Source of the DNA: Paenibacillus agri
GTDB lineage: Bacteria; Bacillota; Bacilli; Paenibacillales; Paenibacillaceae
Reading direction: 5' to 3'
Assembly: GCF_013359945.1 (NCBI RefSeq)
Contig: NZ_JABWCS010000220.1
Coordinates: forward strand, 62,001 to 126,000
Length of the DNA: 64,000 nt
Shown here: positions 43,194 to 51,861 of the stretch, in pieces
Position numbering within the stretch: position 1 is the stretch's first letter
How the letters are laid out: every line of letters starts with the position of its first letter
Notes under the pieces: model-generated
What the model was told of the DNA's origin: nothing
What the model saw: the letters and a program-made list of their open reading frames with translations, nothing else
Databases searched by the model: none
Translations under genes and position numbers: made by a program

Positions 43194-44120
43194 ATGACAG
43201 CAGAAACGAAGGGTCGCGTGATGATCGTGGACGGAATGGCTCTGCTGTTCCGTGCCTATTACGCCACCGCTTATGGCGGATATATCCGCAAGACCAGTGC
43301 AGGACTGCCGACAAACGCCGTTTACGGCTTCTTGCAGTATTTTTTCGACGCGGTCAGCACATTTAATCCTACGCATGTAGTATGCTGCTGGGATATGGGT
43401 AAGGGCACGTTCCGTACCGAGAAATATGATGGTTATAAGTCAAACCGGGCGGAGCCGCCGCTGGAGCTGATTCCTCAGTTTGATTTGGTCAAGGAAGTTG
43501 TAGCAGAGCTTGGCGTCCCCAATGTCGGGCTGGTAGGCTATGAAGCTGATGATTGCATCGGTACACTGGCAGCGGGTTATGGTGAAGAATCCGAGGTTTA
43601 CATTATTACTGGAGATCATGATATGCTGCAGCTTGTTACGGACAACGTGAAAGTCGTGATTATGAAAAAAGGCCGTTCCAATTATAAAGTGTATGACCCT
43701 GCGGAACTGCTGGCTGATAAAGGCCTTACGCCTGCTCAAGTCATCGACTTAAAAGGCTTTATGGGCGACACGAGTGACAACTATCCTGGCGTTCGCGGGA
43801 TCGGTGAGAAGACGGCGCTTAAGCTTCTAACAGATTATGGTACAGTCGAAGGCGTTATCGAGAATTTGCAATTGCTGCCTAAGGGTGTGCGGACCAAGAT
43901 CGAAGCTGATCTTGACATGCTGCACTTGTCACGGGATCTTGCACAAATCCGCTGTGATGTACCGGTAGCCTGCGAACTGTCCGAATGTCTGTGGGAAGTA
44001 CGGCACGAGTCTGCCGCCCGCAAATTCAAGGAGCTGGAATTCGGCAGCCTGATGCACCTGATCGCCGAGATTCAGGAAGAAGAAGGTATTGTGCAGATTG
44101 AGCTTGGCGATTTGGGCTAG
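43194..44120 (+). CDS. 5'-3' exonuclease (stand-alone PolA-N/flap type)
   Basis: The protein has 308 residues. Metal-binding acidic clusters are IVDGMALLFRAYYAT, CCWDMGKGTFRTEKYDGYKSNR, YEADDCIG, ITGDHDMLQL and FMGDTSDNYPGVRGIGEKTA (helix-hairpin-helix). It cleaves 5' flaps and RNA primers during lagging-strand maturation, as does the YpcP type. The ATG has AGGAGAGG upstream. Confidence 0.93.
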   Translation: MTAETKGRVMIVDGMALLFRAYYATAYGGYIRKTSAGLPTNAVYGFLQYFFDAVSTFNPTHVVCCWDMGKGTFRTEKYDGYKSNRAEPPLELIPQFDLVKEVVAELGVPNVGLVGYEADDCIGTLAAGYGEESEVYIITGDHDMLQLVTDNVKVVIMKKGRSNYKVYDPAELLADKGLTPAQVIDLKGFMGDTSDNYPGVRGIGEKTALKLLTDYGTVEGVIENLQLLPKGVRTKIEADLDMLHLSRDLAQIRCDVPVACELSECLWEVRHESAARKFKELEFGSLMHLIAEIQEEEGIVQIELGDLG

Positions 44121-44145
44121 AGCAAAATAAGGTTAATGTCTAGTG

Positions 44146-44172
44146 AAAAGCCCTGCGGTGCAGGGCTTTTTG
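44146..44172 (+). terminator. Terminator after the exonuclease gene
   Basis: AAAAGCCCTG-CGGTG-CAGGGCTTTTT: perfect stem, five-base loop, T run. Confidence 0.92.
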
Positions 44173-44330
44173 GTATGGATTCAAGGGGAGTGGCAGGATA
44201 GCAGCCAGTACCCTAATCTGTATCGGTACATATGCGGGTGCACATGAATTGTGACTGCTCCGCTCTGATTGCATAGTATATTGAGTTCAGTGTTTGGATA
44301 ACACATTTATTTGTCCCGGAGGTAGCATGT

Positions 44331-45296
44331 ATGAAATCCAGAAACAGTAATACGTCGGCTTATCTGGCCGCTATTCTTTATGCCTCAATTATTGGTTTTT
44401 CCTTTTTATTCGTCAAAATGACGGTTACCGAGGCCAATCCGCTGGATGTGCTGGCGCATCGCTTCGCGATCGGCTGGATCGCGGTGGCTGTACCGTTTCT
44501 TTTCGGCTGGGTCCAGCTACGTTTCACTTGGAGTGATGTCCGCAGACTACTCCCGCTGGGACTGCTGTCTCCAGTACTGTTTTTTGCGTTTCAGGCTTTT
44601 GGCCTAATGAGCGCTTCCTCGTCGGAAGCTGGCATCATTCTGGCAATGGTTCCGCTATTTACTGCGCCGATTGCGGCTTTTTTTCTTAAAGAACGGACGA
44701 ACCTTATCCAGAAGCTGTCCATCCTGCTGTCTGTATCGGGTGTCATTTTCATCTTCGCGATGAAGGGAGGCGCTGGCTGGAGTGGAGGTAGTGTAGTTGG
44801 ACTGGTACTGCTAGTACTGTCGGCACTGAGCATGGCAGGTTTCAGTGTGCTAGCCCGGCCGTTGACACGGAAGTATACGCCTTTGGAAATCTCTTTTGTT
44901 ACTATGGCTATGGGCTTTATTTTGTTCGCGGCTGCAGCCCTGATCAGGCATGGATCGGCAGGGTCACTGAACCTCTTTTTCCAACCGTTCGCAGATTCCA
45001 AGTATTTGTTGGCTTTGTTATACCTGGGCATTCTGTCTACGGTGATTAGCAACATGTTATCTACCTATGCTCTAGGTCGCCTGGAAGCTTCCAAGGTCAG
45101 CGTCTTCAATAACCTGTCCACTTTAATCTCTATTATTGCTGGAGCTTTGATTCTGCACGAAGAATTGACAGTGGCTCATATCATCGGGACAGTCATGATT
45201 ATTATTGGGGTGCTTGGCACCAACTTCGGAAAGCTTCCGTGGAAACGACGCACGGCTATAATCCCGCTGAATGTGAAAAAAGAAACGGGATCTTGA
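44331..45296 (+). CDS. EamA-family (DMT) transporter
   Basis: The protein has 321 residues, with ten hydrophobic helices in two EamA halves. It has LLSPVLFFAFQAFGLMSASSSEAGIILAMVPLFTAPIAAFFLKE and the second copy LGILSTVISNMLSTYALGRLEASKVSVF. A substrate exporter is most likely. GGAGG lies eight bases before the ATG. It is the second, unrelated EamA gene in the window. Confidence 0.84.
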   Translation: MKSRNSNTSAYLAAILYASIIGFSFLFVKMTVTEANPLDVLAHRFAIGWIAVAVPFLFGWVQLRFTWSDVRRLLPLGLLSPVLFFAFQAFGLMSASSSEAGIILAMVPLFTAPIAAFFLKERTNLIQKLSILLSVSGVIFIFAMKGGAGWSGGSVVGLVLLVLSALSMAGFSVLARPLTRKYTPLEISFVTMAMGFILFAAAALIRHGSAGSLNLFFQPFADSKYLLALLYLGILSTVISNMLSTYALGRLEASKVSVFNNLSTLISIIAGALILHEELTVAHIIGTVMIIIGVLGTNFGKLPWKRRTAIIPLNVKKETGS

Positions 45297-45420
45297 ATTT
45301 GAGAACTGTGCCGATCCTGCATCTGTCTTGAATGAGGAGGCTCTTTTTTGCACCAGATAGAATGCATTAAAAAAACAAACATAATCAAGAAAAAGAGAGT
45401 TTATATAGAGACTAATAGAA

Positions 45421-45608
45421 ATTAACGGCATTTTCGTACCTTAAATCCTCTGCAACCAGGGTTTAGTGGAGATTAAGTGCAATATTGTACCTTAAATATT
45501 CCAAAACACCCCACCCAGCGTGCATTTTCTAAAAATAAGATACAAAAATGTCCTTATTCCCCTTATTTACCTATATTGAAGAAAAATAAGGTACAAAAAT
45601 GCCGTTAG
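45421..45608. repeat. Four palindromic repeats (AATAAGGTACAAAAATGCCGTTA type)
   Basis: Copies at 45421-45446 and 45472-45497 read as the complement, and 45532-45558 and 45582-45608 read forward. Shared core is AAGGTACAAAAATGCC with outer AATAA/TTATT arms that pair. Architecture and length resemble the 15189-15380 repeats, although the core differs. The gap 45297-45883 has no gene. Confidence 0.78.
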
Positions 45609-45731
45609 TTGGGAAGGCGGCCCCTCTTGTCTCACCTTCACTTTTTGTTAATTTCATTTGTTCGGCTTATATAGATCACATTTTATTTGGTGCGATCATC
45701 TGGGCAGTAGTGCCGCAGTTACTCCGTTGTG

Positions 45732-45767
45732 GCATCAAAACAGACTCCGAAAGGAGTTTTTTTGATG
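45732..45767 (+). terminator. Hairpin before the fructokinase gene
   Basis: CATCAAAA, ACTCC-GAAA-GGAGT and TTTTGATG pair, with a GNRA-type loop and seven T inside the 3' arm. It looks like an intrinsic terminator and lies upstream of the fructokinase start, so it may be a leader attenuator. Confidence 0.55.
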
Positions 45768-45883
45768 TTGTGTCAACCGCTTGTTATATCCCTGTAGTCC
45801 AAGTATAATGTGGATTAGAGAGCGCTTTAATAATGGGCAGCCAATACGGGTCTGCCATTTATGGAGAAGGGGGATTACTTGCA

Positions 45884-46768
45884 GTGAAATTGCTGGGAGC
45901 GATAGAAGCAGGAGGAACAAAGTTTGTCTGCGGGATCGGAACAGAGGATGGCAATATTATTGACCGGATCAGTTTTCCGACATTAACACCGGAAGAGACG
46001 ATGGGGCAGGTATTGAATTATTTCAAGGATAAAGGCGTGGAGGCGATCGGAATCGGTTCGTTTGGACCGATTGATCCGGTCCTCGGCAGTCCTACTTATG
46101 GATATATAACCACTACACCGAAGCCGCACTGGGGGCAATATAACCTTGTTGGCACTGTGGCGGAGCACTTTAATGTGCCGATCGGTTTTGATACGGATGT
46201 CAATGGTGCAGCACTTGGTGAATACACGTGGGGTGCAGCGCGTGGTCTGGACAGCTGTCTCTATATTACTGTTGGAACAGGCATCGGGGCTGGCGCAGTG
46301 GTGGGCGGCAAGCTGATTCACGGACTCTCACACCCGGAGATGGGCCACATTCTGGTTCGCCGTCATCCGGAAGATAAATACGAGGGCTTCTGCCCTTATC
46401 ATGGCGATTGTCTGGAAGGCCTCGCAGCCGGTCCGGCTATTGGTAGCCGCTGGGGCCAGCCTGCGGGTGAATTGCCTGCCGATCATCCTGCATGGGAGAT
46501 GGAAGCACACTATCTGGCGCATGCCCTGATGAATTACGTGCTGATCCTGTCTCCGCAGAAGATCGTTATGGGCGGTGGGGTTATGAAGCAAAGTCAGTTA
46601 TTCCCGTTGATCCACAAGAAGTTGCAGGAACTGCTGAACGGCTATGTGCAGCATCCGGCTCTGAATGAAGGTATCGGTAATTATGTTGTGCCGCCTCAAT
46701 TAGGAGACAATGCAGGTCTGGCCGGTGCGATCGGTCTTGCCAAGCTGGCTTTGGACAGAGAGCAGTAA
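45884..46768 (+). CDS. ROK-family fructokinase
   Basis: The protein has 294 residues from the GTG with AAGGGGGA about nine bases upstream. An ATG at 45833 would add a non-homologous tail. ROK landmarks: GAIEAGGTKFVCGIG, DTDVNGAALGE, ITVGTGIGAGAV and GHILVRRHPEDKYEGFCPYHGDCLEG, which provides the His/Cys zinc site of fructokinases. It phosphorylates fructose, probably at O6. No sugar transporter is adjacent. Confidence 0.9.
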   Translation: MKLLGAIEAGGTKFVCGIGTEDGNIIDRISFPTLTPEETMGQVLNYFKDKGVEAIGIGSFGPIDPVLGSPTYGYITTTPKPHWGQYNLVGTVAEHFNVPIGFDTDVNGAALGEYTWGAARGLDSCLYITVGTGIGAGAVVGGKLIHGLSHPEMGHILVRRHPEDKYEGFCPYHGDCLEGLAAGPAIGSRWGQPAGELPADHPAWEMEAHYLAHALMNYVLILSPQKIVMGGGVMKQSQLFPLIHKKLQELLNGYVQHPALNEGIGNYVVPPQLGDNAGLAGAIGLAKLALDREQ

Positions 46769-46835
46769 GAAATAGGTATTGACTGTGCGGTAATATATGG
46801 TATTGTAGGATTTAACAGTATAGCATTGTCATGAG

Positions 46836-46873
46836 GAAGCACCTCTTTCGCGTTGATCGCGGAGGAGGTGCTT
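46836..46873 (+). terminator. Terminator after the fructokinase gene
   Basis: AAGCACCTC and GAGGTGCTT enclose an inner TTCGCG/CGCGGA stem, followed by TTTT. Confidence 0.82.
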
Positions 46874-47017
46874 TTTGGCGTGGTTTGGGACAAGACTTGT
46901 ATTTCCGTAGCGGAAGAATGGGACAGTGGCCGGATGTGGAGGTGTGAAGCGTCGATTAAAGTGCTGCCCCGATGTCCCTAACATGCTTGCTGTAAGACGG
47001 GAAAGGATGGGATTGTT

Positions 47018-48043
47018 ATGCAGATAATATTCATGAACCGCTTGTCGAGGTTGGCTGGCAGGGAAGAAGAGGAGTTCGCGCAGCTATGGATCGGCGAGGA
47101 GGAGGGTGTGTGGAGCCTGGGCTGGCGTGATTTTTCGGTAAATACTGCCGAGGAGAGTACGGACAGCCTTTGGTATGAAGGTGGATCATGGAATGAGATG
47201 CTCTGTGTGTACCGGCATGAATTGGCGGTGAAGATGGGGGCCGGATACCGTCCATTGATTGACGGCGGCTTGCACGAAGAGGAGGTACTGCCCCGCCGGG
47301 GCCGGGAGCAGCTGAAGCTGCAGTATTACAGTGAGCATTATAGTCAGGAAAGTATCTATGATGAACTATGCTCTTGGCGCCGGGGCCGTGCATCCAGTGA
47401 ACGCAAGGCTCCTTACATGCTGGCGAGCAATCGTCTACTGCGCCTGCTTAGTACCTTTCTGCCAAAGACGACAGAAGAGCTTCTGCAAATTCCCGGCATC
47501 GGCGAAGCCAAGGCAGCTCAATATGGCGCAGACTGGCTGGCAATAACCTCTGCCGCACCAAGAGAGCGTAATTTTCCGCTGGATTGGGTCTATGAAGAGA
47601 TTGGGGACGATGAATTCTCCTCCTGGTTATATAAGCAGAAGGAGCTTAAGTATAAGCGACAGCTAGAGCGGCTGCGGCTGAATCGGACTCTGCTTCAGGG
47701 TATTGAGAGTGGCCTCGGACTGGAGCAGTTGAAGAACGAGACGGGTGTCAGCCGTAGAGAACTGCTGGAAGCGCTGGAGGAACTGGAGAAAGACGGATAC
47801 TCTGTGGAGAAACTGATACAGTATGAGCTTGGAAGCATGGCGCATGAAGAGCAACAGGCGGTCTGGAAGGCCTATGAAGAGTTTGGCGACCTGTTCCTGA
47901 AGCCGGTACTGTACAAGGTCTATGGCGATACACCACCTGCTGCTGCGGGCGGCCTGGAAGTCCATTATGAACGCCTGCGGCTGATTCGCATCCGGTTCCG
48001 GCGGGAGCAGGCTGGAAGCCTTGATTCGGCGATGAGCTTTTAG
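47018..48043 (+). CDS. HRDC- and HTH-domain protein
   Basis: The protein has 341 residues. An N-terminal segment (about 1-115) is of unknown type. An HRDC domain (about 118-175) has APYMLASNRLLRLLSTFLPKTTEELLQIPGIGEAKAAQYG. A C-terminal winged or RQC-like helix segment has LGLEQLKNETGVSRRELLEALEELEKDGYSVEKL. HRDC binds DNA in RecQ and RNase D, but there is no helicase or nuclease domain here. Function is open. Start has GGAAAGG upstream. Confidence 0.75.
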   Translation: MQIIFMNRLSRLAGREEEEFAQLWIGEEEGVWSLGWRDFSVNTAEESTDSLWYEGGSWNEMLCVYRHELAVKMGAGYRPLIDGGLHEEEVLPRRGREQLKLQYYSEHYSQESIYDELCSWRRGRASSERKAPYMLASNRLLRLLSTFLPKTTEELLQIPGIGEAKAAQYGADWLAITSAAPRERNFPLDWVYEEIGDDEFSSWLYKQKELKYKRQLERLRLNRTLLQGIESGLGLEQLKNETGVSRRELLEALEELEKDGYSVEKLIQYELGSMAHEEQQAVWKAYEEFGDLFLKPVLYKVYGDTPPAAAGGLEVHYERLRLIRIRFRREQAGSLDSAMSF

Positions 48044-48062
48044 CATCACGTTACATAGCAAA

Positions 48063-48109
48063 AAGACGAAGGAATCATGCCCCTCAGGGTGTGAATTCCT
48101 TCGTCTTGT
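48063..48109. terminator. Bidirectional terminator between HRDC and corA genes
   Basis: AAGACGAAGGAATTCA-type arms (AAGACGAAGGAATCA and TGAATTCCTTCGTCTT) pair around a GC-rich loop between convergent genes. Confidence 0.85.
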
Positions 48110-48127
48110 ACTTTCGTTAGTGATCCT

Positions 48128-49063
48128 TCATAGCCAGTCTTTTTTACGGAAGATATAGAGCATTCCGCAGCCGAGGGTCAGCATCAGACCAATTACGGTG
48201 TAGTAGCCATACTTGCTGTGCAGCTCGGGCATATGGTCAAAGTTCATCCCGTAGATGCCGGTAATGACAGTCAGGGGCATGAATATCGTTGTAATCGCGG
48301 TAAAAACTCTCATAATTTCATTGGCACGGTTAGCGATACTGGACTGATAAGCTTCTCGTAAGTTGCCCATCAGATCGCGGTAGGTCTCAAAGGTCTCGGA
48401 AATTTTTACGGCATTCTCATAGATGTCGCTGAAGTACTTCTGAAGCTGATCGTCGATCAGCCGGAGATCCTTTTTGTTCAACGTGTTGATAACTTCCTTC
48501 TGCGGACCGAGCATTTTCTTGAGCCACAGAATTTCACTGCGCAGACCGATGATTTCACTAAGATGCGATTTCTTCGTATGCATGAGGATATCTTCCTCCA
48601 GCTTCTCAATCCGGACTTCAATCCGGTCGCCGACGGAAAAATAGTTATCCACTACAAGGTCAATGAGCAGATACAGAAACTTATCCGGCTCGCTGACTTC
48701 TTGCTCCCACAGCATTGGTTTCAGGACACGTAGTTCATTGATCTTCTGCTTCGTCACTGTGATGATAAAATGTCTTCCCAGGAAGACGTTAAGCGCACGT
48801 AGGAAAATCTCCTCATCATCAAACCGGATGCTGTTCACTACAATAAAGTAGTGGCTTTCGTAAATTTCAATTTTTGGACGCTGCTCCTCTTCGCTGAGAC
48901 AATCCTCAACGGCGAGATCATGCAGATTGAACATGGGCTGAATGAGTTCCAGATCCTCCACATCAGCATCGATCCAATAAAATCCCTCACTAGGAGGGGA
49001 TAATGTTTCATTAATATCATCAATAGGTGTAAAAACCCCTGCGTTGACCAGCCGGATTTTCAT
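48128..49063 (-). CDS. corA: CorA-type magnesium/cobalt channel
   Basis: The protein has 311 residues from the ATG of MKIRLVNAG, which has AAGGAG eight bases upstream. A start at 49102 has no site. It has the long cytoplasmic funnel with a coiled stalk helix and two C-terminal membrane helices. The selectivity motif GMN is at YGMNFDHMPE, and the tail is basic (FRKKDWL). It imports Mg2+ as a pentamer. It is preceded by an unusual leader holding a 42-codon ORF and a terminator. Confidence 0.93.
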   Translation of the reverse strand: MKIRLVNAGVFTPIDDINETLSPPSEGFYWIDADVEDLELIQPMFNLHDLAVEDCLSEEEQRPKIEIYESHYFIVVNSIRFDDEEIFLRALNVFLGRHFIITVTKQKINELRVLKPMLWEQEVSEPDKFLYLLIDLVVDNYFSVGDRIEVRIEKLEEDILMHTKKSHLSEIIGLRSEILWLKKMLGPQKEVINTLNKKDLRLIDDQLQKYFSDIYENAVKISETFETYRDLMGNLREAYQSSIANRANEIMRVFTAITTIFMPLTVITGIYGMNFDHMPELHSKYGYYTVIGLMLTLGCGMLYIFRKKDWL

Positions 49064-49120
49064 CTGATTCACTCCTTCGATCCCTGTCTTCTTCAGGGAC
49101 ATGCTAATAAAAGCACAGAG

Positions 49121-49215
49121 AAAAAATCAGCTTGGCCGGGGTCATGTCAAGGTGAATCGGCAAATGACGTTTCGAGGGCATGAAGAAGAACTGCTCCCGC
49201 CGCCGGCAAGCTGAT
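49121..49215 (-). terminator. Attenuator-like terminator in the corA leader
   Basis: On the minus strand ATCAGCTTGCCGGCGG (49199-49215) pairs with CCCCGGCCAAGCTGAT (49126-49142), followed directly by six T (49121-49126). The loop is about 56 bases. The 5' arm is inside the 42-codon ORF and its stop lies in the loop, so translation and termination should compete. Confidence 0.7.
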
Positions 49216-49275
49216 GTTAATCCTGTGTGGTTGTTCGTTCTGTACATTGAGCTGCGAACTCGGGTCGCCCTCCAT
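49147..49275 (-). CDS. 42-codon leader ORF upstream of corA
   Basis: ATG at 49275 is preceded by GAGGTGAGAGG about four bases upstream, an excellent site. It encodes 42 residues beginning MEGDPSSQLNVQNEQ and ending ETSFADSP, with normal codon use. A longer GTG ORF in another frame (49104-49286) overlaps but starts inside the ribosome site. It follows a strong promoter and overlaps the attenuator. Either a leader peptide or a short protein. No family recognised. Confidence 0.65.
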   Translation of the reverse strand: MEGDPSSQLNVQNEQPHRINISLPAAGAVLLHALETSFADSP

Positions 49276-49319
49276 AATCCTCTCACCTCATCTTGTCGTC
49301 CAGTTTAAAACCCTTGTCT

Positions 49320-49348
49320 AGTATAACGCCGGGGTATGCCTCTTTCAA
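49320..49348 (-). promoter_or_regulatory. SigA-type promoter of the corA leader
   Basis: Minus strand TTGAAA, a 17-base spacer and TATACT. Transcription should start near 49312, giving about 250 bases of leader before corA. Confidence 0.75.
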
Positions 49349-49457
49349 GGAAAATTCTTGTCATTTTCAAGGCTCTTCAGCATTGTATGGACTTGACGAG
49401 AAGTGGGTTCATGATTTAAAGTGAATTTTAAGAAAATTCAACTGAATACAGCTAAAT

Positions 49458-49586
49458 CTTATCAAGAGCAGGTGGAGGGACTAGCCCGATGAAACCCGGC
49501 AACCGGCGTGAAGACGCACGGTGCTAATTCTTGCAGGAGACTTTGAAGCGGGCTGATGTCCGGTGAAGATTTCTGGCAGATGAGAG
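49458..49586 (+). promoter_or_regulatory. SAM-I (S-box) riboswitch
   Basis: CTTATCAAGAGCAGGTGGAG, then GGACTAGCCCGATGAAACC, CGGCAACC, CACGGTGCTAATTC and finally CTGGCAGATGAGAG match the S-box core in order. A weak promoter-like TTGACG lies at 49393. With the terminator behind it, SAM should switch off the met operon. The rest of 49276-49457 carries only the corA promoter. Confidence 0.96.
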
Positions 49587-49608
49587 AGGCGCATATGTGA
49601 ATAAATAT

Positions 49609-49639
49609 GACCTTTCTCGTTCAGAGTGAGGTCTTTTTT
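49609..49639 (+). terminator. SAM-controlled terminator
   Basis: GACCTTTCTC-GTTC-AGAGTGAGGTC with six T, between the S-box and metA. Confidence 0.85.
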
Positions 49640-49699
49640 GTTTACCCAATGTTAACAGCCGCCAAGCGGTATTCTATTACCAAGGAGTGAAGACGAGAA

Positions 49700-50617
49700 A
49701 TGCCAATTAAGATTCCAGACAGTCTGCCGGCGAAAGAGATATTGTCGGGAGAAAATATTTTTATCATGGACGAGAGCGAGGCGTTTCATCAGGATATACG
49801 TCCCTTGCGCCTTGCCATTCTAAATTTGATGCCTACCAAAGAAACCACGGAAACTCAGTTGCTCCGGTTGATCGGTAACTCGCCGCTTCAGGTGGACATC
49901 GTGCTGCTGCGTCCCCGTTCCCATACTTCGAAGAACACGTCGGCGGAGCATCTGAACAGCTTCTACACGACCTTCGATGAGATTAGCCACCGCCGGTTTG
50001 ACGGACTTATCGTGACTGGTGCTCCTGTGGAGCAGATGGATTTTGAAGACGTAACGTACTGGGAAGAGCTGAAAGAGATTTTTGAGTGGAGTAAAGACAA
50101 TGTTACTTCCACTATGCATATCTGTTGGGCTGCACAAGCCGGACTGTATCATCACTTCGGTGTGCGCAAGGAAGCATTGTCTGAGAAATGTTTTGGCGTA
50201 TTCCCTCACACACTGAACCATAATAATGTAAAGCTGCTGCGCGGGTTCGATGAACTGTTCTATGTTCCGCATTCCCGGCACACGGATGTGTCCCGCAAAG
50301 ATATCGAGAGTAACCCGGATCTGCAAATTCTGGCTGAATCGGAAGAAGCGGGCATTTATCTGGTAGCTACCAAGGATGGCCGACAAATCTTTGTCACCGG
50401 CCACTCTGAATACGATCCCCTTTCTCTGAAGTGGGAGTATGATCGTGATGTTGCCAAGGGCATGGAAATGGCGCTGCCGAAGAACTATTTTCCAAAAGAC
50501 GATCCGGAGCGTACTCCGCCGGCGACTTGGCGCGCTCATGCTAACTTATTGTTCTCTAATTGGCTCAATTACTATGTATACCAAGAAACACCCTATGACA
50601 TTGGTCCCATCATTTAA
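49700..50617 (+). CDS. metA: Homoserine O-acetyltransferase (MetA family)
   Basis: The protein has 305 residues. The catalytic Cys is at position 142 in MHICWAAQAG, and the GHSEYDP and SRHTD sites are present. In this family residue 111 sets the acyl donor: Glu prefers acetyl-CoA and Gly succinyl-CoA. Here it is Glu, in TGAPVE. So acetylhomoserine is expected, which fits a downstream MetI. Ribosome site AAGGAG about 12 bases before ATG. It is first in the met operon under SAM-I control. Confidence 0.94.
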   Translation: MPIKIPDSLPAKEILSGENIFIMDESEAFHQDIRPLRLAILNLMPTKETTETQLLRLIGNSPLQVDIVLLRPRSHTSKNTSAEHLNSFYTTFDEISHRRFDGLIVTGAPVEQMDFEDVTYWEELKEIFEWSKDNVTSTMHICWAAQAGLYHHFGVRKEALSEKCFGVFPHTLNHNNVKLLRGFDELFYVPHSRHTDVSRKDIESNPDLQILAESEEAGIYLVATKDGRQIFVTGHSEYDPLSLKWEYDRDVAKGMEMALPKNYFPKDDPERTPPATWRAHANLLFSNWLNYYVYQETPYDIGPII

Positions 50618-50667
50618 GTTATAGATGAGCATGCAGCAGTGTACTTACTATTAGGAGGTTATATGGA

Positions 50668-51861
50668 ATGGACGACAAACTGAGGATTGAGAGCAGACTA
50701 GCCCAAATAGGATCGCTGGAAGACCCGGCCACTGGCGCGGTGAACTTCCCTATCTATAATGCAACGGCGTTCCGCCACCCAAAGCTGGGGCAAAGTACAG
50801 GCTTTGACTATAGCCGCACTAAAAGCCCGACCCGTTCTGTGCTGGAAACGGCAGCGGCGCAATTGGAATCCGGAGATGCTGCATTTGCCTGTAGTTCCGG
50901 TATGGCCGCATTACAAACGATCTTCAGCCTGTTCGGACAAGGGGATCATCTGATTGTATCACTGGATCTCTACGGGGGAACTTACCGTTTGCTGGAGCGG
51001 ATCATGTCCAAGTTCGGGGTGAGCGCTTCTTATGTGGACACCAACGATCTAGAGGCGCTGGAATCGGTTCGCCGTCCGGAGACGAAAGCCGTTGTGATCG
51101 AGACACCAACCAATCCATTAATGATGATCACGGATATAGAGGCTGTCTGTACATGGGCCAAGTCGCATGAGTTGCTTACCATTGTAGACAATACGCTGCT
51201 GACGCCATTCTTCCAGCGTCCGCTGGAACTCGGAGCCGATATCATTATCCACAGTGCTACCAAATATTTGGGCGGTCATAATGACGTGCTGGCAGGTCTA
51301 ATTGTGACCAAGGGAGCGGAGCTGTCTGCTGAAATGGCGATTCTGCATAATTCCATCGGCGCAGTATTGGGGCCAACCGACAGCTACCAATTGATGAGAG
51401 GTATGAAGACGCTGGCATTACGCATGGAGCGTCATGAGAGCAATTCACTGGAACTGGCTCATTATCTGAAAGGACATTCGGCTATCGCTGAGGTCTTCCA
51501 TCCGGGTCTGCCGGAGCATCCGGGCTTTGAGATCCAGAACCGTCAGTCATCCGGAAATACCGGTATTTTCTCCTTCAAAGTGAAGGATGCGAGATATGTG
51601 GAGCCAATTCTTCGCCACATCCGTCTAATTGCCTTTGCCGAAAGTCTTGGTGGTGTAGAATCGCTAATGACTTATCCTACGGTGCAGACCCATGCCGATA
51701 TTCCGGTTGAAATCCGTGATGCGGTGGGTGTTGATGACCGGTTGCTGCGCTTCTCGGTTGGCATAGAGCATATTGATGATCTGATCGCGGATCTAGGCCA
51801 TGCACTGGAACAGGCACGTATTGAGATTGAAACAGCAGATGCACAAGGAGGCCAGGCATAA
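50668..51861 (+). CDS. metI: Cystathionine gamma-synthase/O-acetylhomoserine thiolase
   Basis: The protein has 397 residues, a fold-type I PLP enzyme of the Cys/Met metabolism family. It has YSRTKSPTRSVLE, SLDLYGGTYRL, VIETPTNPL and the PLP Lys in HSATKYLGGHNDV. It joins acetylhomoserine with cysteine or sulfide. The stop overlaps the next ATG by one base (TAATG), and AGGAGGT precedes its own start. Confidence 0.93.
   Translation: MDDKLRIESRLAQIGSLEDPATGAVNFPIYNATAFRHPKLGQSTGFDYSRTKSPTRSVLETAAAQLESGDAAFACSSGMAALQTIFSLFGQGDHLIVSLDLYGGTYRLLERIMSKFGVSASYVDTNDLEALESVRRPETKAVVIETPTNPLMMITDIEAVCTWAKSHELLTIVDNTLLTPFFQRPLELGADIIIHSATKYLGGHNDVLAGLIVTKGAELSAEMAILHNSIGAVLGPTDSYQLMRGMKTLALRMERHESNSLELAHYLKGHSAIAEVFHPGLPEHPGFEIQNRQSSGNTGIFSFKVKDARYVEPILRHIRLIAFAESLGGVESLMTYPTVQTHADIPVEIRDAVGVDDRLLRFSVGIEHIDDLIADLGHALEQARIEIETADAQGGQA

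Noticed and set aside
45599..45808. 69-residue ORF before the fructokinase gene
   Set aside because: No ribosome site; it begins inside a palindromic repeat and runs through the hairpin at 45732.
49104..49286. 60-residue GTG ORF upstream of corA
   Set aside because: Starts inside the ribosome site of the 42-codon ORF, has unnatural composition, and the other frame has better spacing.
49110..49300. M-box (Mg2+) riboswitch before corA
   Set aside because: The leader has the AGGTGAG start but not the rest of the M-box core. The pairing explains the region better.
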